DNA from: JANYHH01 sp965249745
Lineage (GTDB): Bacteria > Deinococcota > Deinococci > Deinococcales > JAAFIG01
NCBI GenBank assembly: GCA_965249745.1
Contig: OZ252252.1
Span: 3,782,001-3,846,000, forward strand
DNA length: 64,000 nt
Direction of reading: 5' to 3'
The notes under the pieces were generated by a model. The model saw only the letters and a list, made by a program, of their open reading frames with translations. It did no database searches and was not told the origin of the DNA. Positions 25,153-34,428 of this stretch are shown here, piece after piece (within the stretch, counting starts at the first letter, position 1; each line of letters starts with the position of its first letter). Both the position numbers and the translations under genes were made by a program.

Positions 25153-26712
25153 CTACCCACCCGAGCGCTCCAAACCGTACAGCGCGGAGAATTTCGTCTC
25201 CAAGTAATTCAGGTACGGGCGGGCGTCCAAGCCGCGCCCAGTGGCGCGTTGCAGCAACTCGTCCGACGTGAAACGCCTGCCGTGCCGATACACGTGCTGC
25301 GTCAACCACTCGCGCAGCGGCGCGTAATCGCCCACCGCCAACCGCCCCTCGAGGTCGGGCCGTTGCGAGTGGGCGGCGGCCATGAACTGGCAGGACATGA
25401 CGTTCCCGAGGGTATACGTTGGAAACGAACCAATGTAGCCGCTGGACCAGTGAATGTCCTGAAGCACACCGAGCGCGTCGCTTGGCGGGGTGACGCCCAG
25501 GTACGACCGCATCTTTTCATTCCAAGCCACCGGCAAATCCGCCACGGCCAGCGAACCGTCCATCAGCGCCATCTCGAGTTCGGCTCGCAACATGATGTGC
25601 AGGTTGTAAGTGATTTCGTCGGCCTCGACTCGGATCAGGCTCGGGGCGACGCGGTTGACCGCGCGGTGAAACTGCCTCAGACTCACCCCCTCGAGCTGCG
25701 ACGGGAAGACGGCTTGTAGACGCCCATACCAGTGCGCCCAGAACCTTTCGGAACGCCCGACCAGATTCTCCCAAAGACGAGACTGGGATTCGTGCGCCCC
25801 GAAACTCGTGCCACCTACCGCGTAGAGGTTCATCAGGTCAACCGCGAGCGCCCCTCGAGTCAGCGCCGGAGCGACACCCTGTTCATAGAGCGCGTGACCG
25901 GTTTCGTGCAAGAGTCCAAACAGGGCTTGCGGTAGGAAGTTCTGGTTGTACCGCGTGGTGATACGAACATCGTCCTGGGTGAAGGAGATTTCAAACGGGT
26001 GCAAGGACGCGTCCAGCCGCCCTCGAGTCAAGTCATAACCAAACGCCTGCGCTACCTCGAGGGCGAATTCGCGTTGCAGTTCAGTAGGGTATTCCCGATG
26101 CAGAAAATCGGCTTCGGGCGCGGCCCCGGAAGCCGTGATCCGACCCAGCAGCGGCAGCAACCCCTGACGCAATTCCGCGAACAACCCCCCCAGCCGCGAG
26201 GCGGTCATGCCGGGTTCGTACAGCCCGACCATCGCGTCGTACGGGTGATCCCGATACCCGATCGTCTCCGCCAGCTCACGGCTGAGGGCGATCACGCGCC
26301 CCAAATCAGGCGCGAACAGCGCGAAACTGTTCGCGGCCCGAGCCTCAGCCCAGCGTTGCTGGGCCACTGTTTTCAGCGCCGCGAAGTCGCGGGTCAGCGC
26401 GGGCGGCAACCGGCGATAGAAATCTGCCGCCTGTCGCACCGCCGCGACCGAACGGCGCTCAATGCCATCCTCTGGGAATCCCTCGAGTTCGGTCTCGCAC
26501 CGCTCCAGCAGGGACCGCACCCGATCCGATGCCAGGCGTTCCTGCGCCAGAGCGGACAGCGTGGCGATCTGTTGACCGCGCCCCGTGACCCCGCCGGGCG
26601 GCATCTGCGTGCGAGCGTCCCAGGTCAGAATGTTCAAGCTGTTCAGCACGTCGCTGACCTCGTTCACGACCCCGCACAGTTCCAGGTAGGCACTCACAGA
26701 CAACGCGCTCAC
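25153..26712 (-). CDS. Metallocarboxypeptidase, M32 family
   Basis: A 519-aa zinc carboxypeptidase of the Taq/Pfu type. The active-site HExxH is HETGH (about residues 269-273), with the HPFEISFTQDDVRITTRY motif before it and VEADEITYNLHIMLRAELE after it, all typical of M32. The start is GTG 26712 or TTG 26718; both stand behind GAGGGGGG. It lies 22 bases downstream of an SDR gene on the same strand. It probably trims peptides in the cytoplasm. Confidence 0.88.
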   Translation of the reverse strand: MSALSVSAYLELCGVVNEVSDVLNSLNILTWDARTQMPPGGVTGRGQQIATLSALAQERLASDRVRSLLERCETELEGFPEDGIERRSVAAVRQAADFYRRLPPALTRDFAALKTVAQQRWAEARAANSFALFAPDLGRVIALSRELAETIGYRDHPYDAMVGLYEPGMTASRLGGLFAELRQGLLPLLGRITASGAAPEADFLHREYPTELQREFALEVAQAFGYDLTRGRLDASLHPFEISFTQDDVRITTRYNQNFLPQALFGLLHETGHALYEQGVAPALTRGALAVDLMNLYAVGGTSFGAHESQSRLWENLVGRSERFWAHWYGRLQAVFPSQLEGVSLRQFHRAVNRVAPSLIRVEADEITYNLHIMLRAELEMALMDGSLAVADLPVAWNEKMRSYLGVTPPSDALGVLQDIHWSSGYIGSFPTYTLGNVMSCQFMAAAHSQRPDLEGRLAVGDYAPLREWLTQHVYRHGRRFTSDELLQRATGRGLDARPYLNYLETKFSALYGLERSGG

Positions 26713-26734
26713 AAACAACCCCCCTCACGACGCC

Positions 26735-27481
26735 TCACTTGCCACCGTCCACCGACAGAACCTGACCGCTGACCCAGCCCGCCCGATCTGAAGCCAAGAA
26801 CAGCACCGCCGAGGCGATGTCCTCCGGCGAGCCGAGCCGCTTTAAGGCGATCCCTTCGAGCAAGCGCCGCTGCCCGTCCTCGCCGTAGGATTGCCACTGA
26901 CGTTCGGTGCTAGGGTTGGAGCGCACGAAGCCCGGCGCGACGCAGTTCACGGTGATACCCCACGGTCCGAGTTCGTGGCAGAGCTGGCGCGTCAGATTGA
27001 TCAGACCCGCCTTCGCCGACGAGTACGCCTGAATCCCGGTCAAGGAGGCCCCCAAGCCCGCGCCGCTCGAGATGTTGACGATTCGCCCAGCCTGAGCCGC
27101 CTTCATGCCCGGCGCGACCGCCTGAGCGCAGTAAAACGCCGCCGATAGATTGACCGCAATAATGCTGTTCCAAGCGTCCGGCGTGACCGTCTCCAGGGGC
27201 ACACCCGTCTGACCCAGCACGCCGCCCGCATTGTTGACCAGCACCCCCACCGCGCCCAGAGCGCCGAGCAGCGAGTTGACCGCTACCGCGTCGGTCACGT
27301 CCAACACGTGCGTCTCGACGTGTCCAGTCGCGCTCGCCCGCGTCGCCTCGAGTTCGTCCGCCAAGAGGTCGCAGGCGTGAACCTGAGCGCCGAGCGCGGA
27401 AAAGGCCTGGGCGATGGCCCGCCCGAAGCCGTGGGCCGCACCGGTCACGACTACCGTCTGATGGTCGAAGCGAAGGTTCAT
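26735..27481 (-). CDS. SDR family oxidoreductase
   Basis: A 248-aa short-chain dehydrogenase with TGAAHGFG, NNAG, catalytic YSSAK and the C-terminal SVDGGK. ATG 27481 follows CTGGAGGAA; the in-frame region further upstream is the non-coding gap. Its product and the downstream M32 peptidase are probably cotranscribed. The reaction cannot be named. Confidence 0.8.
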   Translation of the reverse strand: MNLRFDHQTVVVTGAAHGFGRAIAQAFSALGAQVHACDLLADELEATRASATGHVETHVLDVTDAVAVNSLLGALGAVGVLVNNAGGVLGQTGVPLETVTPDAWNSIIAVNLSAAFYCAQAVAPGMKAAQAGRIVNISSGAGLGASLTGIQAYSSAKAGLINLTRQLCHELGPWGITVNCVAPGFVRSNPSTERQWQSYGEDGQRRLLEGIALKRLGSPEDIASAVLFLASDRAGWVSGQVLSVDGGK

Positions 27482-27881
27482 GGGTTCCTCCAGAAAGGGT
27501 TGGATCTGAGATCTCGAGGGAGAGAAGACTGGATCTCCTGCGAATGTCGGGCGCGGTCTCCCCTTTTGCGCCGATGGTCTCTCTGTTCGACCACACCTCT
27601 CTGTTCGGCCACGCCTCGAGGTCGCGCTCGAGTACCACGAACCCGTAAGGGCGAACCACTGTTCGCCGAACGCAGGGAGAGACGAAAAGGCATTTCCGCA
27701 CGAGGGCGAGTCCTCCGCCCCGGACTCGTAGGGGCAAGGTTTGCCTCGCCCGGCCACAGCTCGAGCGACACAGCGGTCGAACCCAGCGGTCCAGCGTCAG
27801 ACGACCCTTTCGTCACCCCCCAGCCCACTCCGCACGCGAAGAGAATATCTCGAGGCTCGAGGTGTTTCTGACCACCAGCTC
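27482..27881. other. Intergenic 400 bp with repeat modules
   Basis: No gene is seen. The gap contains a near-perfect doubling of CTCTCTGTTCGRCCAC (about 27580-27612), a hairpin GGCGAAC-CACT-GTTCGCC (27650-27667), the block CGAACGCAGGGAGAGACGAAA shared with the MITE-like element at 21 kb, and GTAGGGGCAAGGTTTGCCTCGCC, a REP-like sequence. It separates the amidase operon from the SDR-M32 pair. Confidence 0.5.
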
Positions 27882-29228
27882 TCATGCTCGAGCCATCGGG
27901 GAAAGCTGTTGCGATTCGGGCAGCAACCCCTCGAGCGCGGTTCCGACCGCCAGCGCCAGCCCGTCCCGGTGCGACGGGGCGAGGATCTGCAAGCCGAGCG
28001 GTAGGCCGTGTGCGCCGTACCCGCAGTTGATGCTCAGCGCTGGTAGTCCGGTCAGGTTGTGCGGGCCGCTGCGCCGCGCCTCGAGCGCGCCCGCGTCGTC
28101 GGCGGCAAACACCGGGTCTTCGTGGGGCGCTTCCCAGTGAACGCTCGGCGAGAGCAGCACATCCACCAGTTGAAAGGCGTTCAGGAACTGGCGCGTCAGA
28201 TGGCGGCGGTACTGCTGGGCGCGAATGTGAACCACGGCGGGAATCGCAAACCCCAATTCAATTTGCGTGCGGGTCAGCGGCGCGTAATCCTGCCCTCGAG
28301 TCGCCAGCCACGGTTGATGCACGACGCTGGCTTCGGGCAGCAAGACATTCAACAGCGCCGCGTCCGCCAGCTCGAGGTCTCTGATAGCCACGGGAACCCG
28401 TCGCGCTCCGGCGGTTTCCAGGGCGTTGCAGGCGTGATCGAAGGCGCTGACGACCTCGGGTTGCAGTTCCGCGCCGTCGTGCTGAATCACTCCGAAACGC
28501 AACCCGCGTAAAGAAGGCCGTTCAACCACGGACTCGCCGAGCATCGCTTCCAAGAGGAGCCGCGCATCCTGGCTCGAGCGGGCGATCGGTCCAGCGTGAT
28601 CGAGCGACCACGACAGCGGGAAAACGCCTTGCAGCGGAACCCGGCCGTAGGTCGGTTTCAGCCCAGCCAGGCCGCAGTAACTCGCAGGAATGCGAATCGA
28701 ACCGCCCGTGTCCGTGCCGACAGCCGCGAAGCACATTCCGGCTGCGACCGCCGCGGCCGATCCCCCGCTCGAGCCGCCCGAGGTGCGCGTCGCGTCCCAC
28801 GGGTTGTTCGTCTGGCCGTACTCCGGGTGAACGATGCCGTAGGCGAATTCCAGCAGATTCGTCTTTCCAAGGCTGACTGCGCCCGAGGCTTTCAAGCGCG
28901 TGACCAACGCCGCGTCTTGCGCTGGCACGTGATCGCGCCGAATGCTCGAGGCGCAGGTGGTGCGAACGCCCGCCGTGTCAATCAGGTCTTTCAGCGCAAT
29001 CGGAATTCCGTGCAGCGGCCCGCGATCCTGCCCGCCGCGCAACTCGCGCTCGGCGGTGCTGGCCGCCTTCAGCGCCTCAATCGCGGTCACAGTGATAAAG
29101 GCGTTCAGAACGGGATTCAAAGCCTCGATGCGATCCAGGCAGCGCCGCGTCAGTTCCACCGGCGAGAGGCTTCCAGCGCGGTACATCGCGCCAATCTCCG
29201 CAATAGAACGCGTCAGCGGGTCACTCAT
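27882..29228 (-). CDS. Amidase (amidase signature family)
   Basis: A 448-aa enzyme with the amidase signature triad: K80 (IPIALKD), cis-serine in GGSSGGSAAA (151-160) and nucleophile S177 (TDTGGSIRIPA). The start ATG 29228 overlaps the preceding 95-aa gene by eight bases. AtzE and GatA amidases work with small partners of the GatC/AtzG type, and such a partner is encoded immediately upstream. Hydrolysis of a carboxamide or ureido acid is expected. The neighbouring creatininase-family and ketopantoate-reductase-like genes point to catabolism of a nitrogenous compound rather than tRNA amidation. Confidence 0.82.
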   Translation of the reverse strand: MSDPLTRSIAEIGAMYRAGSLSPVELTRRCLDRIEALNPVLNAFITVTAIEALKAASTAERELRGGQDRGPLHGIPIALKDLIDTAGVRTTCASSIRRDHVPAQDAALVTRLKASGAVSLGKTNLLEFAYGIVHPEYGQTNNPWDATRTSGGSSGGSAAAVAAGMCFAAVGTDTGGSIRIPASYCGLAGLKPTYGRVPLQGVFPLSWSLDHAGPIARSSQDARLLLEAMLGESVVERPSLRGLRFGVIQHDGAELQPEVVSAFDHACNALETAGARRVPVAIRDLELADAALLNVLLPEASVVHQPWLATRGQDYAPLTRTQIELGFAIPAVVHIRAQQYRRHLTRQFLNAFQLVDVLLSPSVHWEAPHEDPVFAADDAGALEARRSGPHNLTGLPALSINCGYGAHGLPLGLQILAPSHRDGLALAVGTALEGLLPESQQLSPMARA

Positions 29229-29508
29229 CGGCGTTCCTATAGGGTGGCGGCAGCCCAGCCTCAAGAAATTCTGACTCGAGCGATGGCGTCTCAATAGATT
29301 CTGGTGACTCCAGCCCTGTTGGTTTCACCTCGGTTAACTCTAGGTTCCACGGCAGTCCGAGCGGGCTGAGCGTCCCCAACCCCAGTGCCGCGACCAGCGC
29401 GTCTCCCGCGAAAACCGGCTCGAGGGCGGGAATCAGGGCCGCCGCTCGCTCAACGGACAACGAAAGCCCAGAGAGTTCCGCCATCCCTCGGATCAGTTCC
29501 GGGTTCAC
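29221..29508 (-). CDS. Small GatC/AtzG-like amidase partner protein
   Basis: A 95-aa protein. Residues 1-40 (IRGMAELSGLSLSVERAAALIPALEPVF) match the helical start of GatC/AtzG-like proteins, which wrap around an amidase subunit. The C-terminal half is rich in serine, proline and glutamate. The start GTG 29508 overlaps the reductase-like gene by four bases and the end overlaps the amidase by eight, so the stoichiometry is probably coupled. The family match is moderate. Confidence 0.6.
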   Translation of the reverse strand: MNPELIRGMAELSGLSLSVERAAALIPALEPVFAGDALVAALGLGTLSPLGLPWNLELTEVKPTGLESPESIETPSLESEFLEAGLPPPYRNADE

Positions 29509-30545
29509 GCCATCACCCGTTGAAGTTCGGCTAAGTTGTCCCAGCCTAGCGCTCGCGCCCCGGCTTCGATCTCGTGAACCATATTGATAATCTGCGCCGT
29601 CAGCGGCGTTGGGACTCTGGCTTCCGCACCCAGGCGGACAACCGCTCCGAGCTGCGCGTCCACCTCGGTCGGACGTTTCCTGACCGCCAGGTCGCGCCAG
29701 ATGCCGGAGTGCGTCTTGGCGGAGCGGCGGTTGAAGGCGACCATCTCGTTCAGACTTTGCACGGTCAGTTCGTTGGGCGCGGAGGCGGTGAAGGCGTGCG
29801 GGTTAAAGCCGTTGAAGCCCTCGGCTCGAACGCCTCTGGCGGCGGCGACACGCATCACCTCGCGCCCGATCTCGGTGAACAGCTCCCGATGCTCCACCGC
29901 CTCGAGCGCGTCGGCGATAGAGGCATCGGTCAGCGCGGTGGCGAACAGTTGCGCCCCATACGCCAGTTTGCCCCACAGGAAGCCCCAGATATTCGGGGTT
30001 TGAACCGCTGCCTCGTCAAAGTTCAGCAGTAAGCGATGAATCTCAGCCAAACGCTCTGTTAGCGCACCGTTCAGTTCTCCGACCACAACCGCACCGCGCC
30101 CGGCGTAGTGAATCACACCCGGCTTTAGGTAATCAGCCCCGAAATTGACGAAGCAACCGACGGTTCGGCCCGCACCGATCACCCCCGCGATCTCGAGTTC
30201 GTTTAACCCGTTCTGCGCGGAAACCACGAGGCCGTCAACGGTCAAATGCGGCTCGAGGGCCCGCGTGGCCGCCACTGTGTGATGTGCCTTGACGCACAGG
30301 AAGACGGTACCGAACTGCCCCTCGAGCTGATCCGGGGTCAGGGCCCGAGCCGGGATGGTGAATTCCGCGATCGGACCCTCAAGGCGCAACCCGCGTTGAT
30401 TGATCGCCGCGACGTGATCGGCGGCGGTGTCCACGAACAGCACGTCCCGCCCAGCCCGCAAGAAATACGCCCCGAGCGTGCCGCCGATTGCGCCCGCGCC
30501 CCAGATCAAAATCGGCTGTGCAGTCCGCATTTGGGCGGCTCGCAC
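29505..30545 (-). CDS. 2-dehydropantoate 2-reductase family protein
   Basis: A 346-aa dehydrogenase with an N-terminal NADP-binding motif (ILIWGAGAIGGTLGAYFLRAG), the conserved FLCVKAH and SAQNGLNELE segments, a helical C-terminal domain with the usual lysine (WGKLAYGAQ) and PTEVDAQLGAVV. GTG 30545 directly follows the stop of the creatininase gene. Members of this family also act on other 2-keto acids, and no pantothenate genes are nearby, so a catabolic role inside this operon is more likely than coenzyme A synthesis. Confidence 0.78.
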   Translation of the reverse strand: MRAAQMRTAQPILIWGAGAIGGTLGAYFLRAGRDVLFVDTAADHVAAINQRGLRLEGPIAEFTIPARALTPDQLEGQFGTVFLCVKAHHTVAATRALEPHLTVDGLVVSAQNGLNELEIAGVIGAGRTVGCFVNFGADYLKPGVIHYAGRGAVVVGELNGALTERLAEIHRLLLNFDEAAVQTPNIWGFLWGKLAYGAQLFATALTDASIADALEAVEHRELFTEIGREVMRVAAARGVRAEGFNGFNPHAFTASAPNELTVQSLNEMVAFNRRSAKTHSGIWRDLAVRKRPTEVDAQLGAVVRLGAEARVPTPLTAQIINMVHEIEAGARALGWDNLAELQRVMA

Positions 30546-31247
30546 TCAGGCCCAGCCGTTCTCGAGCAACTCGCGGGTTTCCTGGATCGCGGTCTGCCAG
30601 AGGGCCCGCATGTCCTCGTCCGGGCGCTGGTAGTAACCACCAAAATTACCGTCGCCGAGAAGCTCGCGTGAACCCTTGGGCGGCAGCATCTTCAGCCGGG
30701 CGAAGTCCACCATCGGTTTCTGCTCCGGCGGTGACGCGATCCCAGAGAGCCGCGTCCACGGAAAGTTTTCCATCCACGAGGCGTGCGAGGCCACCGGGTC
30801 GGTCGCCTGCACTTGGGCCCAAGCCTTCGGCGCGTTCCACCAGTTATGAAACAACACCTGCGCCTCCGGGTGATCCGCCATCCACTCACCGCTGAAGCCC
30901 TGCGCGGGCGTGTTGCCGCCGTGGCCGTTGACGACGAGGATACGTCGGAAGCCCTGCTCCAGTAAGCCATCCAGCACGTCGCGCACCAGGGACAGATAGG
31001 TCGTCACCCGCAGGGAAACGCTGCCAGGGTAGGCTCGGAAGTACGGCGTGATGCCGTAAGCGACGACCGGGAAGACTGGCACGCCGACGGGTTCGGCCGC
31101 CTCCGCACCGACCCGTTCTGCCAGGATGCTGTCCACGCTGAGACTCAGGTACGCGTGCTGCTCGGTGCAGCCCAGCGGCAGCACGCAACGGTCATCCGTC
31201 TTTAGGTAGTGCTCCACCTGCATCCAATTCATCTCGGAAATCTTCAT
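30546..31247 (-). CDS. Creatininase family amidohydrolase
   Basis: A 233-aa metal-dependent hydrolase. Metal ligands are visible as E29, H31 and D39 (LGCTEQHAYLSLSVD), H109 in VVNGHGGN, and a later HASWMEN block (H155-E160). The family opens cyclic amides such as creatinine or removes formamides. ATG 31247 overlaps the GntR stop by four bases. Its tight linkage to an amidase with a GatC/AtzG-like partner suggests successive C-N bond cleavage of one imported compound. Confidence 0.82.
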   Translation of the reverse strand: MKISEMNWMQVEHYLKTDDRCVLPLGCTEQHAYLSLSVDSILAERVGAEAAEPVGVPVFPVVAYGITPYFRAYPGSVSLRVTTYLSLVRDVLDGLLEQGFRRILVVNGHGGNTPAQGFSGEWMADHPEAQVLFHNWWNAPKAWAQVQATDPVASHASWMENFPWTRLSGIASPPEQKPMVDFARLKMLPPKGSRELLGDGNFGGYYQRPDEDMRALWQTAIQETRELLENGWA

Positions 31248-32314
31248 AGGGTCTCCTTTAACTGACGCGCCTTCAACCGAGGCTCCTTCGGCTGGCTCGA
31301 GCGAGCGGGTTTCCCCGGTGATCTGATCGCTTTCACGGGCTGGGCGGATTTCTGTTCCCGCAAGCGCTCCACGACCGGCAGCACGTCGCGTTCCACCGAG
31401 CGCGGGTCCGGGACGTGACGGTACTCGAGGGCCCGTACGTGTTCGGGTAAACCCTCCAACAGGGATTCCGAACCGGTGGCGAAGACGATCACGTCGCAGA
31501 CTCGAGTCAGGCGTTTCATCGCCGCGCGGTCGCTCAGCACCGCCACGGCGGGCGCGTCCAGGTGCGAGGCGAAGCGTTCGACGCCAGATTTCATCGTCGG
31601 CAGGAACTCCGGGAAGGTGGACAGCAACCCCAGCCGCGTGCGCGGCCCGAGTTCCGCCAGCGCCGTGCGGGTGCGTTCCGAAGGAATGAAATTGACCGTG
31701 GCGAGCGCCACCCGGTCGCCGACGACCGCCTGCACCTGCGCCTTGCGATTGGCGATCACCACGATCAGATCCGCCCGGCGCACACCCTTCAAGACTTTGG
31801 GGTCACGCTGCAACTCTCCCAGCGTGACCGCCTCGAGGGTGTCGGTCGGTTGAAGCATCGGGCGCAGGTCGTTCACGTAGGATCGGGTCGCCTCCGCGAA
31901 GATGCCGACGAACACCAGCCGCACGGGCCGCTTGGAGCCGCGTTGTCCCAGCCGGGCGTTCACCATATTGGAGAGTTCCGAGCGGGTCAGGCCGTTGGCT
32001 TCGGCCACACCGATCAGCCGATCAATCAGGCGTTGCAGTTCCAGCACCCGCTCCTGACCCGCCCCAACCTGCGCCCCGCTCGAGGTGACAAACGTGCCGC
32101 GCCCGTGAAAGGTTTCCAGCAGCCCGGACTGTTGCAGCTCGCGGTAGACCTGCGAGACCGTGACCGTGGCGATCCCCAGTTCATCGGCCAGATCGCGTAC
32201 CGAGGCCAGTTGATGACCGCCGGGCAGTTCGCCACAAGCAACGCCGTATTCGATCTGACCGCGCAGTTGTTGGCTGAGCGATACGGGCAGGTCTCGGTCA
32301 ATGCGAATCTTCAC
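31244..32314 (-). CDS. GntR family transcriptional regulator with a binding-protein-like C-terminal domain
   Basis: A 356-aa regulator. Residues about 1-75 form a GntR winged helix (LSQQLRGQIEYGVACGELPGG, ATVTVSQVYRELQQSGLLETFHGRGTFV). The remainder, with strands such as KRPVRLVFVGIF, ADLIVVIANRK and PAVAVLSDR, looks like a periplasmic-binding-protein fold, and the last 40 residues are basic and disordered. GTG 32314 has GAGGA upstream. It starts the amidase operon and faces the peptide transporter operon, so it probably controls both. Confidence 0.78.
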   Translation of the reverse strand: MKIRIDRDLPVSLSQQLRGQIEYGVACGELPGGHQLASVRDLADELGIATVTVSQVYRELQQSGLLETFHGRGTFVTSSGAQVGAGQERVLELQRLIDRLIGVAEANGLTRSELSNMVNARLGQRGSKRPVRLVFVGIFAEATRSYVNDLRPMLQPTDTLEAVTLGELQRDPKVLKGVRRADLIVVIANRKAQVQAVVGDRVALATVNFIPSERTRTALAELGPRTRLGLLSTFPEFLPTMKSGVERFASHLDAPAVAVLSDRAAMKRLTRVCDVIVFATGSESLLEGLPEHVRALEYRHVPDPRSVERDVLPVVERLREQKSAQPVKAIRSPGKPARSSQPKEPRLKARQLKETL

Positions 32315-32628
32315 GCGGCATCCTCGAAGGTTTGGTGGTTTGCGACAAGTGTGCTGCAAAAGCATAACAATTGCAAGAGAAGCGGTCAAACTCTAGGGAC
32401 GGCAGGCGCTTCCGCTGCTTGTCCTAAGGAATCAAATTTTCCCTAATAGATCTGTCTCTCACACCTATCAGGTGATTTTTCGACTCGAGCCTATGAGCAA
32501 TTCAGGCTCGAGGTCTTGACGTTGACTTTCCAAGGGCGTTAAGCTCTGCCATCACACTTTGCCCTCAGCGAGCCTCGCTGGCGCAAGGTGTTTCGTGCAA
32601 TTTCCGGTTTTTCCAAGGAGGGGTCAGC
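32315..32628. other. Divergent promoter region between GntR and the peptide transporter
   Basis: The 314-bp gap separates two divergent operons. A possible plus-strand promoter is TTGACG at 32516-32521 with a weak TTAAGC 17 bases later. No long dyad stands out as the GntR site. Confidence 0.35.
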
Positions 32629-34203
32629 ATGAAGAGAACGGTCTCGCTCGCACTCGTCGCCTTACTGATGGTCGCGGGTCTGGTGGCGGCCGCCCCGAAA
32701 CGCGGCGGCACGCTGGTTTATGGACGTTATGCGGATTCCTTGTTTTTGGACCCGGTGTTGAACGACGCCAACGTGGACATCTGGATTCTGACTAACCTGT
32801 ACGACACGCTGCTGCAACCGACCGACAACGGAAAATCGGTCAAGCCGTGGCTGGCCACGAAGTACAGCCTCTCGAGGGACGGCAAGACCTTCACCCTGAC
32901 GCTCCGCCAGGGCGTCAAGTTCGCCGACGGTTCTCCGCTCACGCCGGGAGACGTGAAGTTCTCCTTGGACCGGGCGCGCGACCCGGACAACGGAGCCTGG
33001 AACAGCCTGATCGCTTCCATTAATTCGGTCGCGGTGCAGGGCAACCAGATTGTGCTGAGCTTGAAGTACCCCGACCCCAGCCTGCCCGCCGCACTGGCGA
33101 CCTTCAACACCGGGATCATGCCGCAAAAACTGTTCACCGCCACCCCCGGCGCGACCGACGAGGCGAAAGCCAAAGCCTTCGCCGAAAAACCGATTGGCAC
33201 GGGGCCGTTCGTGCTGAGCGATTGGAAGAAGGGGTCACGCATGACCCTGAAACGCAACCCCTACTACTGGGGCAAAGGCGAGGATGGTCAGGCGCTACCG
33301 TACCTGGATGAACTGCGGTTTGAAATCGTCCCGGACGACAACACACGCATCTTGAAACTCCAGAGCGGCGAGTTGGACGGCGCGGAATTCATCCCACTGT
33401 CCCGCGTCGCGGAGTTGAAAGCCGATCCAAAGCTCAGCATGCAACTCTTCCCGTCCACCGAAGTAGATTTCGTCATCATGAACATGCGCCCCAAATTAAA
33501 GAGTGGCGCAGAAAACCCACTCTCCAACGCCAAGGTGCGCCAAGCGCTGAACTACGCGACCGACAAGGACGCGCTGATCAAACTCGTGACCTTCGGCAAC
33601 GGCAAACCGATGAAGTCCTTCATGTCGAGCGCCACGCCCCTGGTGGACAATTCCCTGCCGGGCTACGCGTTCGACCTCGAGCGAGCCAAAAAGCTGATGA
33701 AGGACGCGGGCTACGCGAGCGGTTTCGAGACGAGCACGCTGGCCGTTTCCGGCAATGCCGACCAAGCGGGCGTCGCGGCGGCGCTGCAACAGATGTGGGC
33801 CCAGATCGGCGTCAGGCTGAAAATTGACCTGCTGGACTCTGCGACCGCCCGCGCCCGGTACCGCGCCAACGACTTTCAGATGCGCATCAGCGCTTGGACG
33901 GACGACATTGCCGACCCGAGCGAGATCACCAGTTATTTTGCGATCTTCAAGAACGTCGAAAGCCTGCACACCGGCTTTCAGAGCGATCAACTCGAGGGGC
34001 TGTTCGAGCAGTCGCAGCGCGAACCGAGCCAGGTGAAACGCGCTGTGCTCTACCAGCAGATTCAACGCATCTACTACAACGCCGCGCCGATCATCTTCAT
34101 GTTTGAAAAGCCGTACCCGGTCGCGCTGCAAAAGTCCGTCAAGGGATTCGTGCAGATTCCCCTTGGGAACAACATCTTCGTCAACGCCTCGAACGAGAAA
34201 TAA
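32629..34203 (+). CDS. Peptide-type ABC transporter substrate-binding protein (family 5), copy 1
   Basis: A 524-aa SBP_bac_5 protein with a signal peptide (residues 1-21, ending VAAA) and the typical GGTLVYGRYADSLFLDPV opening, FTLTLRQGVKFADGSPLTPGDVKFSLDRA and KPIGTGPFVLSDWKKG segments. AAGGAGGGG precedes ATG 32629. It is followed by a paralogue of identical length (524 aa), two DppB/DppC-type permeases and two ATPases. The ligand could be a peptide or the amide compound handled by the adjacent amidase operon. Confidence 0.88.
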   Translation: MKRTVSLALVALLMVAGLVAAAPKRGGTLVYGRYADSLFLDPVLNDANVDIWILTNLYDTLLQPTDNGKSVKPWLATKYSLSRDGKTFTLTLRQGVKFADGSPLTPGDVKFSLDRARDPDNGAWNSLIASINSVAVQGNQIVLSLKYPDPSLPAALATFNTGIMPQKLFTATPGATDEAKAKAFAEKPIGTGPFVLSDWKKGSRMTLKRNPYYWGKGEDGQALPYLDELRFEIVPDDNTRILKLQSGELDGAEFIPLSRVAELKADPKLSMQLFPSTEVDFVIMNMRPKLKSGAENPLSNAKVRQALNYATDKDALIKLVTFGNGKPMKSFMSSATPLVDNSLPGYAFDLERAKKLMKDAGYASGFETSTLAVSGNADQAGVAAALQQMWAQIGVRLKIDLLDSATARARYRANDFQMRISAWTDDIADPSEITSYFAIFKNVESLHTGFQSDQLEGLFEQSQREPSQVKRAVLYQQIQRIYYNAAPIIFMFEKPYPVALQKSVKGFVQIPLGNNIFVNASNEK

Positions 34204-34294
34204 CGCCGCGACAGACAAAATCGTAGCCCGGACAGCCTCGAGAATAGCGGTACCGCCGACAAGACGAAGCTCAACGGCAACAGCAACTCAGCTC

Positions 34295-34375
34295 GCTCGC
34301 CCCCTCACCCGCGCATTCGGACGTCCTCTCCCGTCGCGCCGATGCGCGCCATCAGTCCAGGGAGAGGCGACCAAC
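34295..34375. repeat. Dispersed intergenic module (CCCCTCACCC...GGGAGAGGCGA)
   Basis: This stretch in the gap between the two binding-protein genes shares the CCCCTCACCCGC start and CAGGGAGAGGCGA end with the interior of the MITE-like element near 21140-21180, and partly with 27666-27690. It separates the tandem copies and may be a trace of the same mobile sequence. Confidence 0.5.
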
Positions 34376-34428
34376 TGTTCCCGTCTCGAGTGGTCTGGAT
34401 CGAAAATTCTTTCAGTTGGAGGTCGTGT

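Noticed and set aside
31562..32446. Plus-strand frame of 294 aa opposite the GntR regulator
   Set aside because: The minus strand encodes a clear winged-helix regulator; the plus translation is low-complexity and basic.
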